From Spirochaetia bacterium UBA2205 (GTDB lineage: Bacteria; Spirochaetota; UBA4802; UB4802): DNA of 61,128 nucleotides. Shown in pieces: positions 43,606 through 52,410 of the stretch. Where the stretch lies: contig DCUV01000002.1 in assembly GCA_002328585.1 (NCBI GenBank), positions 1-61,128 of the forward strand, in the 5' to 3' direction. Every line of letters begins with the position of its first letter. The stretch's first letter is position 1. A model generated the notes under the pieces. The model searched no databases. It had not been told where the DNA came from and was given only the letters and a program-made list of their open reading frames with translations. Position numbers and translations under genes: made by a program.

Positions 43606-45432
43606 TTAATAAACCTGAACAGTTTTTGCATCCTCCTCATATAAGGAATCAATGATTGGCTGATATTTTTGCTGAACAGCTTTACGCTTAACTTTAAGAG
43701 TAGCGGTAAGCTCACCTGTTTCTTTGGAAAATTCATTCTTTATTATACCAACTTTTTTTACTGTTTCATATCGAGCCAGCTTTTGATTGCACTTTTCTAT
43801 ATGTTCTTCAACTATCGTTTTAAATCGTGGATTATTGAAAAGATCATGAAGGCTATTAACATTAATACCCTTTTCTTTTGCAATTCGCTCTGCCTGTTCC
43901 TGACTTATATTAACCAACACGGTTAAATATTTGCGCTTATCACCAATAACTATCGCCTCTAAAAATAGAGGATCGGATTTAATAAGATTTTCAATCTTTT
44001 GTGGTGCAACATTCTTGCCGCCTGAAGTAATAATTAAATCCTTCTTCCTGTCTGTAATCATTAAAAAACCAGCCTCATCAAATAAACCTATATCACCACT
44101 CATGAAATATCCATCCTGAGTGAATGAGTCTTTTGTTTCTTCAGGCATCTTCCAGTAGCCTTTAAAAACATTATCACCTTTAATAAGAATCTCGCCATCA
44201 TCAGCAATTGTAATATCAACTCCCGGCAAAGGTCTGCCTACCGTTCCAATTCTATAATCAGCAATATTACTCATTGTTGCTGGAGCACAGCATTCGGTCA
44301 TTCCATATCCTTCAATAACCATAATCCCGGCTGAATTAAAAAATAAAATTATTTCTCTTGCTGTTGGAGCTCCTGAAGCTGTCATCCAGCGAACTCTTCC
44401 ACCCAATGCATTTTGCAACTTTTTAAAAATTATTGCATATGCTATTTTATATTTCAATGACAAATTAAATCCTGGATTTTTTTTCTGCTCTCTCAATTCA
44501 CTGATTTTACTGCCAACTTTTTGTCCCCAATAAAATACCTTTTGCTTAAAAGGTGTTTGATCCTGTACCTGCGATAGTATTTGCTGATACACCTTTTCAA
44601 GAACACGGGGAACTGCCAGCACAACTGTTGGCCGTTTTTCCTGAATATCCTGTATCAAAGTATCTAAACTTTCTGCATACGATGCCGTTATGCCTACATA
44701 CATTCCATAGAAGTGCCCTGCTACTCTTTCAAAAACGTGGCTAAGCGGTAAAAATGGTACTGTTTGATCACTATCATACGCATAATGAGGTTCCATGATA
44801 TCAAGTGCTTTTATAACTGCCATAATATTTTTATGGGTAATTATGGCGCCTTTAGGCACACCGGTAGTCCCTGATGTATACACTATGGTTGCAAGATCAT
44901 CCTGAGCAATAGTATCAGCTAATGATGCAAATGCTTCAGCATCTTTATTGTACAATGCTTTCCCTTTATCAAGAAGCTCATTATAGCCCATAATCATGGG
45001 ATTAGCCGTTTTGCCAGTTGAATCTATAACAATAATCTTTTTTAAACCAGGATATCGCTTTGCAGTATACAATCCCTTTTGCAATTGAGCGTTATTTTCC
45101 ACTATTAAAAATTTTGAATCAGAATGGGAAACTATATACTCAACTTCCTCATCAATTAAAGTAGGATAAATAGGTACTATGCAACCTCCTACTCCCAGAA
45201 CACCCATATCAGCATAAAGCCACTCCAAACGGTTTTCTGCAAGCAATGATACCCTATCACCTTTTTGCAATCCCATGTCTTTTAACGCCAATCCAACATA
45301 AGCAGCCCTTTTATAATAATCTTCCCATGAAACACTATCCCATTTGCCATTTAATTTTTTTTCAAGAGCTATGCGTGAACCATATTTTTGTACTCTATTC
45401 CTAAAAACCTGATTTATTGTTTTTTCCTCCAT
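43606..45432 (-). CDS. Long-chain-type acyl-CoA synthetase (FAA1/FadD15-like)
   Basis: A 608-residue AMP-forming ligase. The motifs are TIVYTSGTTGVPKGAIITHKN near residue 190, EGYGMTECCAPAT, and SGDIGLFDEAGFLMITDRKKDLIITSGGKNVAPQKIE. This branch activates long-chain or bulky acids. GGAGGTG precedes the ATG. It sits between a crotonase and the CoA-transferase genes and probably makes the CoA ester that enters this pathway. It is distinct from the FATP-like ligase at 24907. Confidence 0.92.
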   Translation of the reverse strand: MEEKTINQVFRNRVQKYGSRIALEKKLNGKWDSVSWEDYYKRAAYVGLALKDMGLQKGDRVSLLAENRLEWLYADMGVLGVGGCIVPIYPTLIDEEVEYIVSHSDSKFLIVENNAQLQKGLYTAKRYPGLKKIIVIDSTGKTANPMIMGYNELLDKGKALYNKDAEAFASLADTIAQDDLATIVYTSGTTGVPKGAIITHKNIMAVIKALDIMEPHYAYDSDQTVPFLPLSHVFERVAGHFYGMYVGITASYAESLDTLIQDIQEKRPTVVLAVPRVLEKVYQQILSQVQDQTPFKQKVFYWGQKVGSKISELREQKKNPGFNLSLKYKIAYAIIFKKLQNALGGRVRWMTASGAPTAREIILFFNSAGIMVIEGYGMTECCAPATMSNIADYRIGTVGRPLPGVDITIADDGEILIKGDNVFKGYWKMPEETKDSFTQDGYFMSGDIGLFDEAGFLMITDRKKDLIITSGGKNVAPQKIENLIKSDPLFLEAIVIGDKRKYLTVLVNISQEQAERIAKEKGINVNSLHDLFNNPRFKTIVEEHIEKCNQKLARYETVKKVGIIKNEFSKETGELTATLKVKRKAVQQKYQPIIDSLYEEDAKTVQVY

Positions 45433-45449
45433 GCGTCACCTCCAATTTC

Positions 45450-46229
45450 TTAACAATGTTTAAATATTGGTTTTCTTTTATTTAAAAAGGCATCAATACC
45501 TTCCTTTTTATCATACGTTTCAGCTAACCTCCCAAACAAGGTACTTTCCAATCGTAATCCATCTTCCAGACTCATTGAGCTACCTTTCATGACTGCTTCG
45601 ATAATAGATTGTACAGCAATCTGTCCTTTCTTTGCAATTGATGAAGCAAATTTTAAACATTCTTCCATTAAGTCCTCTGGAGCATAAACTCTATTAACCA
45701 ATCCTATTTGTAATGCTTCCTGCATAGTAACAAACATTCCTGTTAACATAAACTCCAGCGCTTTAGCCTTACCAAGCAGTCTTGGGCTGCGTTGTGTTCC
45801 CCCAAATGCCGGAATAATACCCAGCATTATCTCCGGCAAACCCATCTGAGCTGTATTGCTTGCAATCCTGATATGGCAGGAAAGCGCTATCTCCATCCCA
45901 CCACCTAAACATAACCCATTAATCATTGCAATAACCGGTTTGGGCGATAGTTCACATAATGAAACTATTGCCTGTGCTTTTGTTGTAATTTCTACCCCTT
46001 TATTAAAGGTATCAACTTTTGCTACTTCATTTACATCAGCACCAACTATAAATGTAGAGCCTTTCCCCGTGAGCACGATAACATGCACTTTATCATCGGT
46101 TACCAATATCTCCATAATGTGTTCAAACGATTCCATTGTTTCAGTATCTAAAGCATTGATTGGTGGATTATCAAAATATACTACAGCAACATTTTCTTTT
46201 TCTATCTGATAATAACATTTATCATTCAT
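45450..46229 (-). CDS. Enoyl-CoA hydratase/isomerase (crotonase), operon B
   Basis: A 259-residue crotonase with MINGLCLGGGMEIALSCHIRIAS and GLPEIMLGIIPAFGGTQRSPRLLG, keeping both usual Glu positions. It is the first gene of operon B. A ribosome site is weak (TTAGGA). With the MaoC-like pair downstream the cluster has two independent hydratase types. Confidence 0.9.
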   Translation of the reverse strand: MNDKCYYQIEKENVAVVYFDNPPINALDTETMESFEHIMEILVTDDKVHVIVLTGKGSTFIVGADVNEVAKVDTFNKGVEITTKAQAIVSLCELSPKPVIAMINGLCLGGGMEIALSCHIRIASNTAQMGLPEIMLGIIPAFGGTQRSPRLLGKAKALEFMLTGMFVTMQEALQIGLVNRVYAPEDLMEECLKFASSIAKKGQIAVQSIIEAVMKGSSMSLEDGLRLESTLFGRLAETYDKKEGIDAFLNKRKPIFKHC

Positions 46230-46764
46230 AATTCAATCCTAAATTTTAATTGCTTATAGTAAAAATCTCCTACATAACTATGTAATATGCATCCCTGTCA
46301 TTCCATGCTTAATCTGGAATCTCAACATGAAACGTTATATACTAAAATGAATTCAAGATGACGTCCTGCTCAACGTCAAGCCGGGCTTGACCCGGAATCT
46401 ACATTGTAATCGTCAATACTGATAGTATAATGTCACCATTACGGGGTTTGTCATGCAACCTATTTTCATTCCTTATGGGTGGTTGCACGTTTGCCATGAG
46501 CAACTTCTTAACTATAACCATCATCATTAATGGTATACTAACAGATAAAAACCATATGCTGCCATCAACCATATCTAAAATCAACGTTACTTAGAATTCC
46601 CAAACTATATCAAATCTCATCGCCCTATCAAATAAGGAATTTCATCATATCATTGGTATAATCTTAATTTCGCAATGTGCCATTAGTTTACAAATAACTA
46701 TCGTACAAAATAAGTATTCCCTGCACCTATCCTTAAAAATAAGTAGATGCAGGAATAATAAATA
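46230..46764. other. 535-bp gap between operons A and B with hairpins and repeat copies
   Basis: No gene is supported; a 61-codon frame at 46399-46584 has no ribosome site or family pattern. Copies of the GATTC-hairpin repeat lie at about 46293-46318 (degenerate) and 46375-46399. A stem TATTCCCTGCACCTA / TAGATGCAGGAATA at 46715-46757 stands just past the end of the BKACE gene and probably ends operon A. The rest should hold the promoter of operon B; I saw no copy of the TetR operator here. Confidence 0.6.
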
Positions 46765-48192
46765 TTATTGTTTTTTAATACCCATGATTTCTCGCGCTTC
46801 ATCCGGTGTGGCCGGTTCTTTACCCAATATTTGTGCAATTTTTACTGCCCATTCAACCTGCTCATAGCTTCCCTTTGCCAATTCACCGGTAGGAATTCTA
46901 ATATTGTCTTCAAGACCAACTCGCATATGTCCTCCAACCATGCATGACAGGGTTACTGCAGGGAACTGCTCTGTTCCAACACCACATGTTGTAAAATTTG
47001 CATCCTCGGGTACTGCATGCTTCATAACCATGAACATATCAGGTCTAAATTCCATGCCTCCTGCAACACCCCATACAAAATTGAAATTATATGGCTTTGT
47101 AAAAAATCCCTGCTTAGCTATCAAAAACCAATTATCAAGCCCACCAAGATCATACACCTCCACTTCAGGCTTTATGTTGTTTTCTTCCATTGCTTTGCCA
47201 AAATCCTGCAACATTGTAAATGTATTTTCAAATATAAAGTCTATAAATACTTTACCGGTTTTCCTATCCACGATGCTGAAGTTCATGGTATTGGTGTTCA
47301 GTGAAGCTATCTCAGGTTTTACATAAAGTATCTGGCTTATGCGTTGCTCAGGTGTTTTGCCCATCCCAACTGCTGAACTTAAATTAACAATCAACTCAGG
47401 ACATTTTTCTTTTATAGCATCATGGGTATCTTTAATACGCTTATGATCATGTGTTGGCATACCATTATCTTCACGAGCATGTACATGAATCATAGCTGCA
47501 CCTGCTTTGTAGCATTTATATGATTCTTCGGCAAACTCCTGAGGTGTATAAGGAACAGCTTGATTTTGATTTTTCATGGTTGCAGCCCCTGATAATGCTG
47601 CTGTAATAATAACCTTCTTTGACATTTCTTTCCTCCTTTCTTGTTTTAATTTTTGTTCATCAGAAATTGGTTGGCCTCCTTCTTTTTCTTTTGCACTTAC
47701 TTTACGTTGGGAAACATAAACTTTTTCTGGTTTCTTTGGTGCAAAATGTGCAATATCCAGAATATTGTTCGTTGGTGAAGATGAAAACACCGCCTCAACC
47801 TTCATTCCTATCACAACTTCTTCTGGTGAAACTCCATCAAGGATATGAACTATTGGCGTATCAGCTCCATCCAATTTAATTAAAGCCATAACAAATGGCG
47901 CTTTGCGTGGTAAATATTTGTCATCATAACGCACTACAGTAAAATTAATCACTTCTCCAGCAGGCTGCACCTCTACCCAATTGTCCCTTATATCAGTTAA
48001 ATCACGTTCACACGTTTGCCTGGGCGGCAAATATACTTTATTACAAACGGGACATTTTACCCCCATTATCTTTTTCTTATCCCGTAGAGTTGTAATAAAT
48101 GTACTACCTACTCTTCCTGCAAAGTAAGAATATGGTAAAGCTAATTTTCCTTCAACAATAAAACAATCTTTTTTATCATATTCAAGTGCCAT
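46765..48192 (-). CDS. DUF35-BKACE fusion (beta-keto acid cleavage enzyme)
   Basis: Residues 1-150 are a DUF35 domain (ribbon CPVCNKVYLPPRQTC, OB-fold with FVMALIKLDGAD), then a charged linker of about 40 residues, then a full BKACE domain from residue 190 (KVIITAALSGAATM, metal motif MIHVHAR, EVEVYDLGGLDN, GGHMRVGLEDN). BKACE enzymes exchange the acyl part of a beta-keto acid with acetyl-CoA to give acetoacetate and a new acyl-CoA. The DUF35 domain would feed the CoA substrate. A strong internal start site (47625) lies at the domain junction. Confidence 0.9.
   Translation of the reverse strand: MALEYDKKDCFIVEGKLALPYSYFAGRVGSTFITTLRDKKKIMGVKCPVCNKVYLPPRQTCERDLTDIRDNWVEVQPAGEVINFTVVRYDDKYLPRKAPFVMALIKLDGADTPIVHILDGVSPEEVVIGMKVEAVFSSSPTNNILDIAHFAPKKPEKVYVSQRKVSAKEKEGGQPISDEQKLKQERRKEMSKKVIITAALSGAATMKNQNQAVPYTPQEFAEESYKCYKAGAAMIHVHAREDNGMPTHDHKRIKDTHDAIKEKCPELIVNLSSAVGMGKTPEQRISQILYVKPEIASLNTNTMNFSIVDRKTGKVFIDFIFENTFTMLQDFGKAMEENNIKPEVEVYDLGGLDNWFLIAKQGFFTKPYNFNFVWGVAGGMEFRPDMFMVMKHAVPEDANFTTCGVGTEQFPAVTLSCMVGGHMRVGLEDNIRIPTGELAKGSYEQVEWAVKIAQILGKEPATPDEAREIMGIKKQ
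47623..47640 (-). promoter_or_regulatory. Internal ribosome site and start for stand-alone BKACE
   Basis: At the linker end the minus strand reads AAAGGAGG, then AAAGAA, then ATG (47625) opening MSKKVIITAAL, the normal N-terminus of a BKACE protein. It is in frame with the fusion, where it reads as E-R-R-K-E-M. A separate 286-residue BKACE could be made from the same message, or the fusion could be recent. Confidence 0.65.
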
Positions 48193-48204
48193 ATCATTCC
48201 TCCA

Positions 48205-49386
48205 TCATTCATCAATCTCAAAATATTTTATATCAAAGATGCTCCCCGTTCTGTGCTCATTCCATACAGGTCTAACACGTGTACCGCTAACATCGTCTTT
48301 TCCACCTTTTATCAGGTCTATTTGATCACGGCGAATTAAATGTGCAAATGTATCATTACCTTTGCATCCATCTAGTAGTATATTTGCCATTCCATAAGGT
48401 GTCTCCCTGGTTTCACCTGTTAACGGATCAGGACTTGCATAGTACACATATTCCATATAGCGAACCTGACCTTTAGGGCCAACTTCAACCCATTCATCTA
48501 CACGCACACGACATTCAGCACATACCTCGCGTGCCGGTAATTGAATACGGCCACATTTGGGGCACTTGTTTCCCAATATTTTCTTATTCTTTAAGGCATT
48601 TAAAAATTTACCCATAACTGGACCTGTTGAAAATTTTTGATCAACTGAAATAATTTTTTTCAATACAATGAGTTCCTGCTCAGGAGTACCGCCAGCCATT
48701 GGGTCCTGATATTTTGAAAATATCTCTTCTAATTTCAACGCTATCTGAGTTTCACCAACTATAGATCCTTTCCCTGCAGAAAGAAGTGAAAAAGCATCTG
48801 TTTTACCCAGCATTACATCAACCCAATCTTTAGCCTCCTGTACTTCTAACTTCACTGTAAATTTTGCAGGCAACTCTTCTTTTAATTCACATTTTCCATC
48901 TTTGATATACGCTGTCCATACACCACCATCTTCACCACCTATATCATATACTATAACCGCTTCTTGTGGTGCATTATCTGGTTGGAAACGCTGCACCAAT
49001 GTACCAAACATATCTAACATATAATCTCTTACAGACATAGAAGCTTTTTTTGGTACAAATTTTTTAAACATCTTTGCTGTTTTCCCAAATTGACCAAAAT
49101 CACCTTCTATCTTAACCTTACCCGATGTAAAAGCATTTGTAGCATCAACCTTGCCTATGTTAATTCCAACAAACGTTTCCCCATCACATACCATAACTGC
49201 AACACAGTTGCTGATATCATCTGTTTTGATAACTCCTAATGCACCATCATTAACTTTTATTTTCCATTTACCTTCGCCAATGATATCATAACCAAATTCA
49301 GCAATTACTCCCTTTGCACCTTCAGGTCTCAACCTGTTATGCATAGTATTAAATATATCTTCAACTTTAACTCCCCAATATTCCAT
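48205..49386 (-). CDS. SCP2-SCP2-DUF35 fusion protein
   Basis: Residues 1-115 form a sterol-carrier-protein-2 domain (DIIGEGKWKIKVNDG..., FTSGKVKIEGDFGQFGKTAKMF). Residues 120-235 look like a second, more diverged SCP2 domain (VWTAYIKDGKCELKEELPAKFTVKLEV...GKGSIVGET). From residue 260 there is a DUF35 domain with ribbon CPKCGRIQLPAREVCAEC. SCP2 domains bind sterols and long acyl-CoAs; joined to DUF35 this would hand a bulky CoA ester to the thiolases that precede it. AGGAGG precedes the ATG. Confidence 0.87.
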   Translation of the reverse strand: MEYWGVKVEDIFNTMHNRLRPEGAKGVIAEFGYDIIGEGKWKIKVNDGALGVIKTDDISNCVAVMVCDGETFVGINIGKVDATNAFTSGKVKIEGDFGQFGKTAKMFKKFVPKKASMSVRDYMLDMFGTLVQRFQPDNAPQEAVIVYDIGGEDGGVWTAYIKDGKCELKEELPAKFTVKLEVQEAKDWVDVMLGKTDAFSLLSAGKGSIVGETQIALKLEEIFSKYQDPMAGGTPEQELIVLKKIISVDQKFSTGPVMGKFLNALKNKKILGNKCPKCGRIQLPAREVCAECRVRVDEWVEVGPKGQVRYMEYVYYASPDPLTGETRETPYGMANILLDGCKGNDTFAHLIRRDQIDLIKGGKDDVSGTRVRPVWNEHRTGSIFDIKYFEIDE

Positions 49387-49395
49387 AGCACCCTC

Positions 49396-50592
49396 CTACC
49401 AGTTTAATTCTTTTTCTAACAACATAAGAACCGTCCACATAGTTCCACCAAACCCTGAAGCCAAAGCATGTTTAACGTTATTGGGTATCTGATGCGCTCC
49501 AGCGTCTCCTCTTATCTGCAAGGCAGCTTCAGCAACACGCAATAATGCAGTGGCTCCAATAGGATTTGTAGCAATTACTCCTCCTGATGGATTTATTGGC
49601 ATTGATCCTCCAATCATGATCTCTTTATTTTCCACCAGTTTTAAATGTTCGTCTCCCTTTAGAAAAAAGAAATCACGCAACCAATCTAAACCCCACCATG
49701 AAGCTGGATCATACATTTCAAAAACATCAAAATATTCCAATGGTTGTTTAATATCGTTCCGTTTGAACAATTGTTCAGCAGCAAATTTGTGAGTTTTATA
49801 TACAGGATATTTTTGATGATAGCCAAACATATTAAATGTTTCCTCACGGTGTATCGTAATATGATCACGTATCCAAACAGGTTTTTTTGATAGCTCTTTT
49901 GCTTTTTTTTCACTGGCTAATATAACAGCACATGCACCATCAGATTGCGAACACATGTGTATAAGTCTGAGTTCCCCAACCAATTGAGGAGATGTATTCA
50001 TTAATGTTTCTATCTGATCAAACTCAAGTCCAAACGCTCTGTGAGCATTGGAATTTAAGCATGCATGCTTATCCATAATAATACGGTACATCATGGAAGC
50101 ACGCTTTGCCCTATCCTCTCCAAACTCTTGCATTACATCATACGCTGTTGAACCTGTTAATGCACCTGTTTGCAGATTCCTGAACCACAATGGATCAGCC
50201 ATATTGGTAATGCCGCCTGTAGTATGTCCTTCCTGTAGTTTCTCAAAGCCAATAGCCATAACGATATCATACATTCCGGAAGCTATTAGGTTATCACTAA
50301 CACATGCTATAGTTGCACCAACTGTTCCTCCAGTTGTTATGCGTATGCTATCCTTGCCATATGCACCTGTACCTAATACATGCCATAAATCAGGCTGATG
50401 GATCATTTCAAATAGCTCCATATTCCCATGGACTACACAATCAACATCCTTAATACTTATATTAGCATCCTTTAATGCAGCAGAAACAGCTTCATAAATC
50501 ATCTCCGGCTGATTAACATCTTCTCTATGGCTTGAATGCTTTGTCTGTCCAATACCTATTATTGCCACATTTCTATTTTTCCCTTTTGCCAT
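49396..50592 (-). CDS. SCP2-type thiolase-like protein (subunit B, copy 1)
   Basis: A 398-residue thiolase fold paralogous to 38937-40100 (NVAIIGIGQTKHSSHREDVNQ..., NPSGGVIATNPIGATALLRVAEA..., FGGTMWTVLML). The nucleophile region ITTGGTVGATIA has no Cys and the GHP His is replaced (TNP). GAGGAGG precedes the ATG. It is followed 9 bp later by the SCP2-SCP2-DUF35 gene. Confidence 0.85.
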   Translation of the reverse strand: MAKGKNRNVAIIGIGQTKHSSHREDVNQPEMIYEAVSAALKDANISIKDVDCVVHGNMELFEMIHQPDLWHVLGTGAYGKDSIRITTGGTVGATIACVSDNLIASGMYDIVMAIGFEKLQEGHTTGGITNMADPLWFRNLQTGALTGSTAYDVMQEFGEDRAKRASMMYRIIMDKHACLNSNAHRAFGLEFDQIETLMNTSPQLVGELRLIHMCSQSDGACAVILASEKKAKELSKKPVWIRDHITIHREETFNMFGYHQKYPVYKTHKFAAEQLFKRNDIKQPLEYFDVFEMYDPASWWGLDWLRDFFFLKGDEHLKLVENKEIMIGGSMPINPSGGVIATNPIGATALLRVAEAALQIRGDAGAHQIPNNVKHALASGFGGTMWTVLMLLEKELNW

Positions 50593-50605
50593 GAGCTTAC
50601 CTCCT

Positions 50606-51751
50606 CTAAACTTCCATAATTACAACAGCCTGATGCTGACCGGCTGCCCCATAAGTACTCTGTGCTAATGCACGTTTAGCACCTTTGACCTGTCGTTTAT
50701 CTGCTTCTCCTCTCAACTGATAAAAACACTCTATAACTCGTGCAGCACCCCCCAATAGTAATGGATTTCCATTTAACATCCCTCCTGAAATGTTTATATT
50801 GCATTCATCCAATCCACCTTCACTTATCCATTTACCACCATCTCCATCTTTTATTATACCAATGCCCTCTGCCCACATAGGCAATTGATATGCAGCGTGA
50901 TCACATAATTCATATAACTCAAAATTGTTTTTTAATCCTTTGATCCCAGCTTTTTTTAATGCACGTTCAGTTGCATTTTTTAGAGTAAAATTGGAAGTTA
51001 AGTCTTTATCACCTAAAAAATAGCTATCAATGCAGTTGGCAAATCCCGTTATCCATACAGGTTTACCCGTAAATTCTTTTGCTCTTTTTTCGTTGCACAA
51101 AATCATCCCAAAAGCCCAATCAGTTGTAGGGTAATAATGGAGCTCCCGCAAAGGATCTGACAACAAAGGGGATTTCATGACATCATCTTGGTTAACTATT
51201 GCATTGTTTCGTGCATAAGGATTTTTTTTCGCATTTTTTCTTGAGCGCACAACAATGTTAGCTAAATGTTCTTCATTAATACAAGAAGTAGCCATATACG
51301 CCCTTGCCTGCATAGCATTAACATTTACAAAATCCATTCCTAATGGTCTGCAATAAAATGGATCAAATGCTAAATTGGTACACATACCCCTGCTTTCAGT
51401 CTGTGATTCCTTCATGTGCCCCATGTATAAAATGATATCATCATGCCCTGAAAGAATACATGCCATTGCATACCCCAAACCATTCAAACTTTCCTGTGCA
51501 ATTTTTTCTTCACCTCTGAAATGAGCTCCAACAACATCAGTTATTGCATTGTCAGAAATTGTACGCGCATCCCAAACATCATCAGAACATGTTAAAACAG
51601 TGCGGATTCCCTTTTCCATATCAAAACTAACATTTGTTTGGGATATGATACCTTCAAAACATTCCAATAGCATGTTCTGGAAACGAGCATGCCAAAGATT
51701 AGGATCATTTTTGATTTGAGCAACAGCACAGATAGCAACTCTATTTGCCAT
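50606..51751 (-). CDS. SCP2-type thiolase-like protein (subunit A, copy 1)
   Basis: A 381-residue thiolase fold paralogous to 40110-41249 (TCSDDVWDARTISDNAITDV...). It has lost the nucleophilic Cys (SLNGLGYAMACI at that region) and, unlike its paralogue, also the His of the GHP motif (NISGGMLNGNPLLLGGAAR). It is more diverged than the other three and may be a structural subunit. GGAGG precedes the start. It follows the broken PHP gene by about 50 bp. Confidence 0.83.
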   Translation of the reverse strand: MANRVAICAVAQIKNDPNLWHARFQNMLLECFEGIISQTNVSFDMEKGIRTVLTCSDDVWDARTISDNAITDVVGAHFRGEEKIAQESLNGLGYAMACILSGHDDIILYMGHMKESQTESRGMCTNLAFDPFYCRPLGMDFVNVNAMQARAYMATSCINEEHLANIVVRSRKNAKKNPYARNNAIVNQDDVMKSPLLSDPLRELHYYPTTDWAFGMILCNEKRAKEFTGKPVWITGFANCIDSYFLGDKDLTSNFTLKNATERALKKAGIKGLKNNFELYELCDHAAYQLPMWAEGIGIIKDGDGGKWISEGGLDECNINISGGMLNGNPLLLGGAARVIECFYQLRGEADKRQVKGAKRALAQSTYGAAGQHQAVVIMEV

Positions 51752-51802
51752 AACCCATGAACCTCCATTTAAAAATTTATAATACTTAAACTATATCATA
51801 CC

Positions 51803-52345
51803 TTAGCAATAGCAATTCCAAAAATCACCATGCTTGATAGTTCTTAATATTGAGTCTTTATTTTTTTTTGCATCCAGTTCAATCCATGCTCTTCCAATAC
51901 CAACCTCTGTATGAGCATCATCTGAAACAATAGAATGATAGGGTAGATGTATTGTATCAAATCCATCCACTTTAAATCCTTTAGCCGTTATCTCAACTGC
52001 ATCTATTGGAAACATTTTCTGAAGATAATATAACCTGTCCATAATTTGTCCGATATCGAGATCATATTCTGGTAAATGATTAAATATATGTAGTAAGTTT
52101 ACATCTCCAAATATTCTGTTAATATGAATATATCCTTTTAAAAATACTGTTAATTCTATTCCTGAAAAAAGCATCAAAGATGTTTTGACGTTATTGTATA
52201 TTTTCTCAAATCCAGGTTTTAAAAGATAATCATGATCAGTAAGTGCAATAAAATCATAACCCTTCTCCTCGTAAATGAGAGCTACCTATTGCGGTGTTAG
52301 CGTTCCATCTGAACATGTAGTATGAGTGTGCAAACATCCTTTCAT
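51803..52345 (-). pseudogene. PHP-domain metal phosphoesterase with an in-frame TAG
   Basis: The frame from the ATG at 52345 reads GCLHTHTTCSDGTLTPQ, hits TAG at 52288-52286 (codon 20), then continues in the same frame with VALIYEEKGYDFIALTDHD and later GIEL, HLPEYD and VSDDAHTEVGIGRAWIEL. These are the metal-binding steps of a PHP (TrpH-like) phosphoesterase. One base change at the TAG would restore a 180-residue protein. The part after the stop has no good start until about 52177. It is the first gene behind two TetR operators. Confidence 0.72.
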
Positions 52346-52377
52346 TAACATTTTATTATAATATCAAAATAAATATT

Positions 52378-52395
52378 TGAATGGACAGTCAATCA
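52378..52395. promoter_or_regulatory. TetR operator B: TGAATGGACAGTCAATCA
   Basis: Palindromic half-sites match operator A at most positions. It lies about 33 bp upstream of the PHP start codon and overlaps a TTGACT on the minus strand that could be a -35 element. Its centre is 33 bp from that of operator C, about three helical turns. Confidence 0.7.
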
Positions 52396-52410
52396 GGTAA
52401 AAAGTTATTT

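Noticed and set aside
46399..46584. 61-codon minus-strand frame in the gap between operons A and B
   Set aside because: No ribosome site, no family pattern, and it overlaps repeat-derived sequence.
52286..52288. In-frame TAG read as pyrrolysine
   Set aside because: PHP enzymes do not use pyrrolysine and no pyl genes are visible; a nonsense change or sequence error is simpler.
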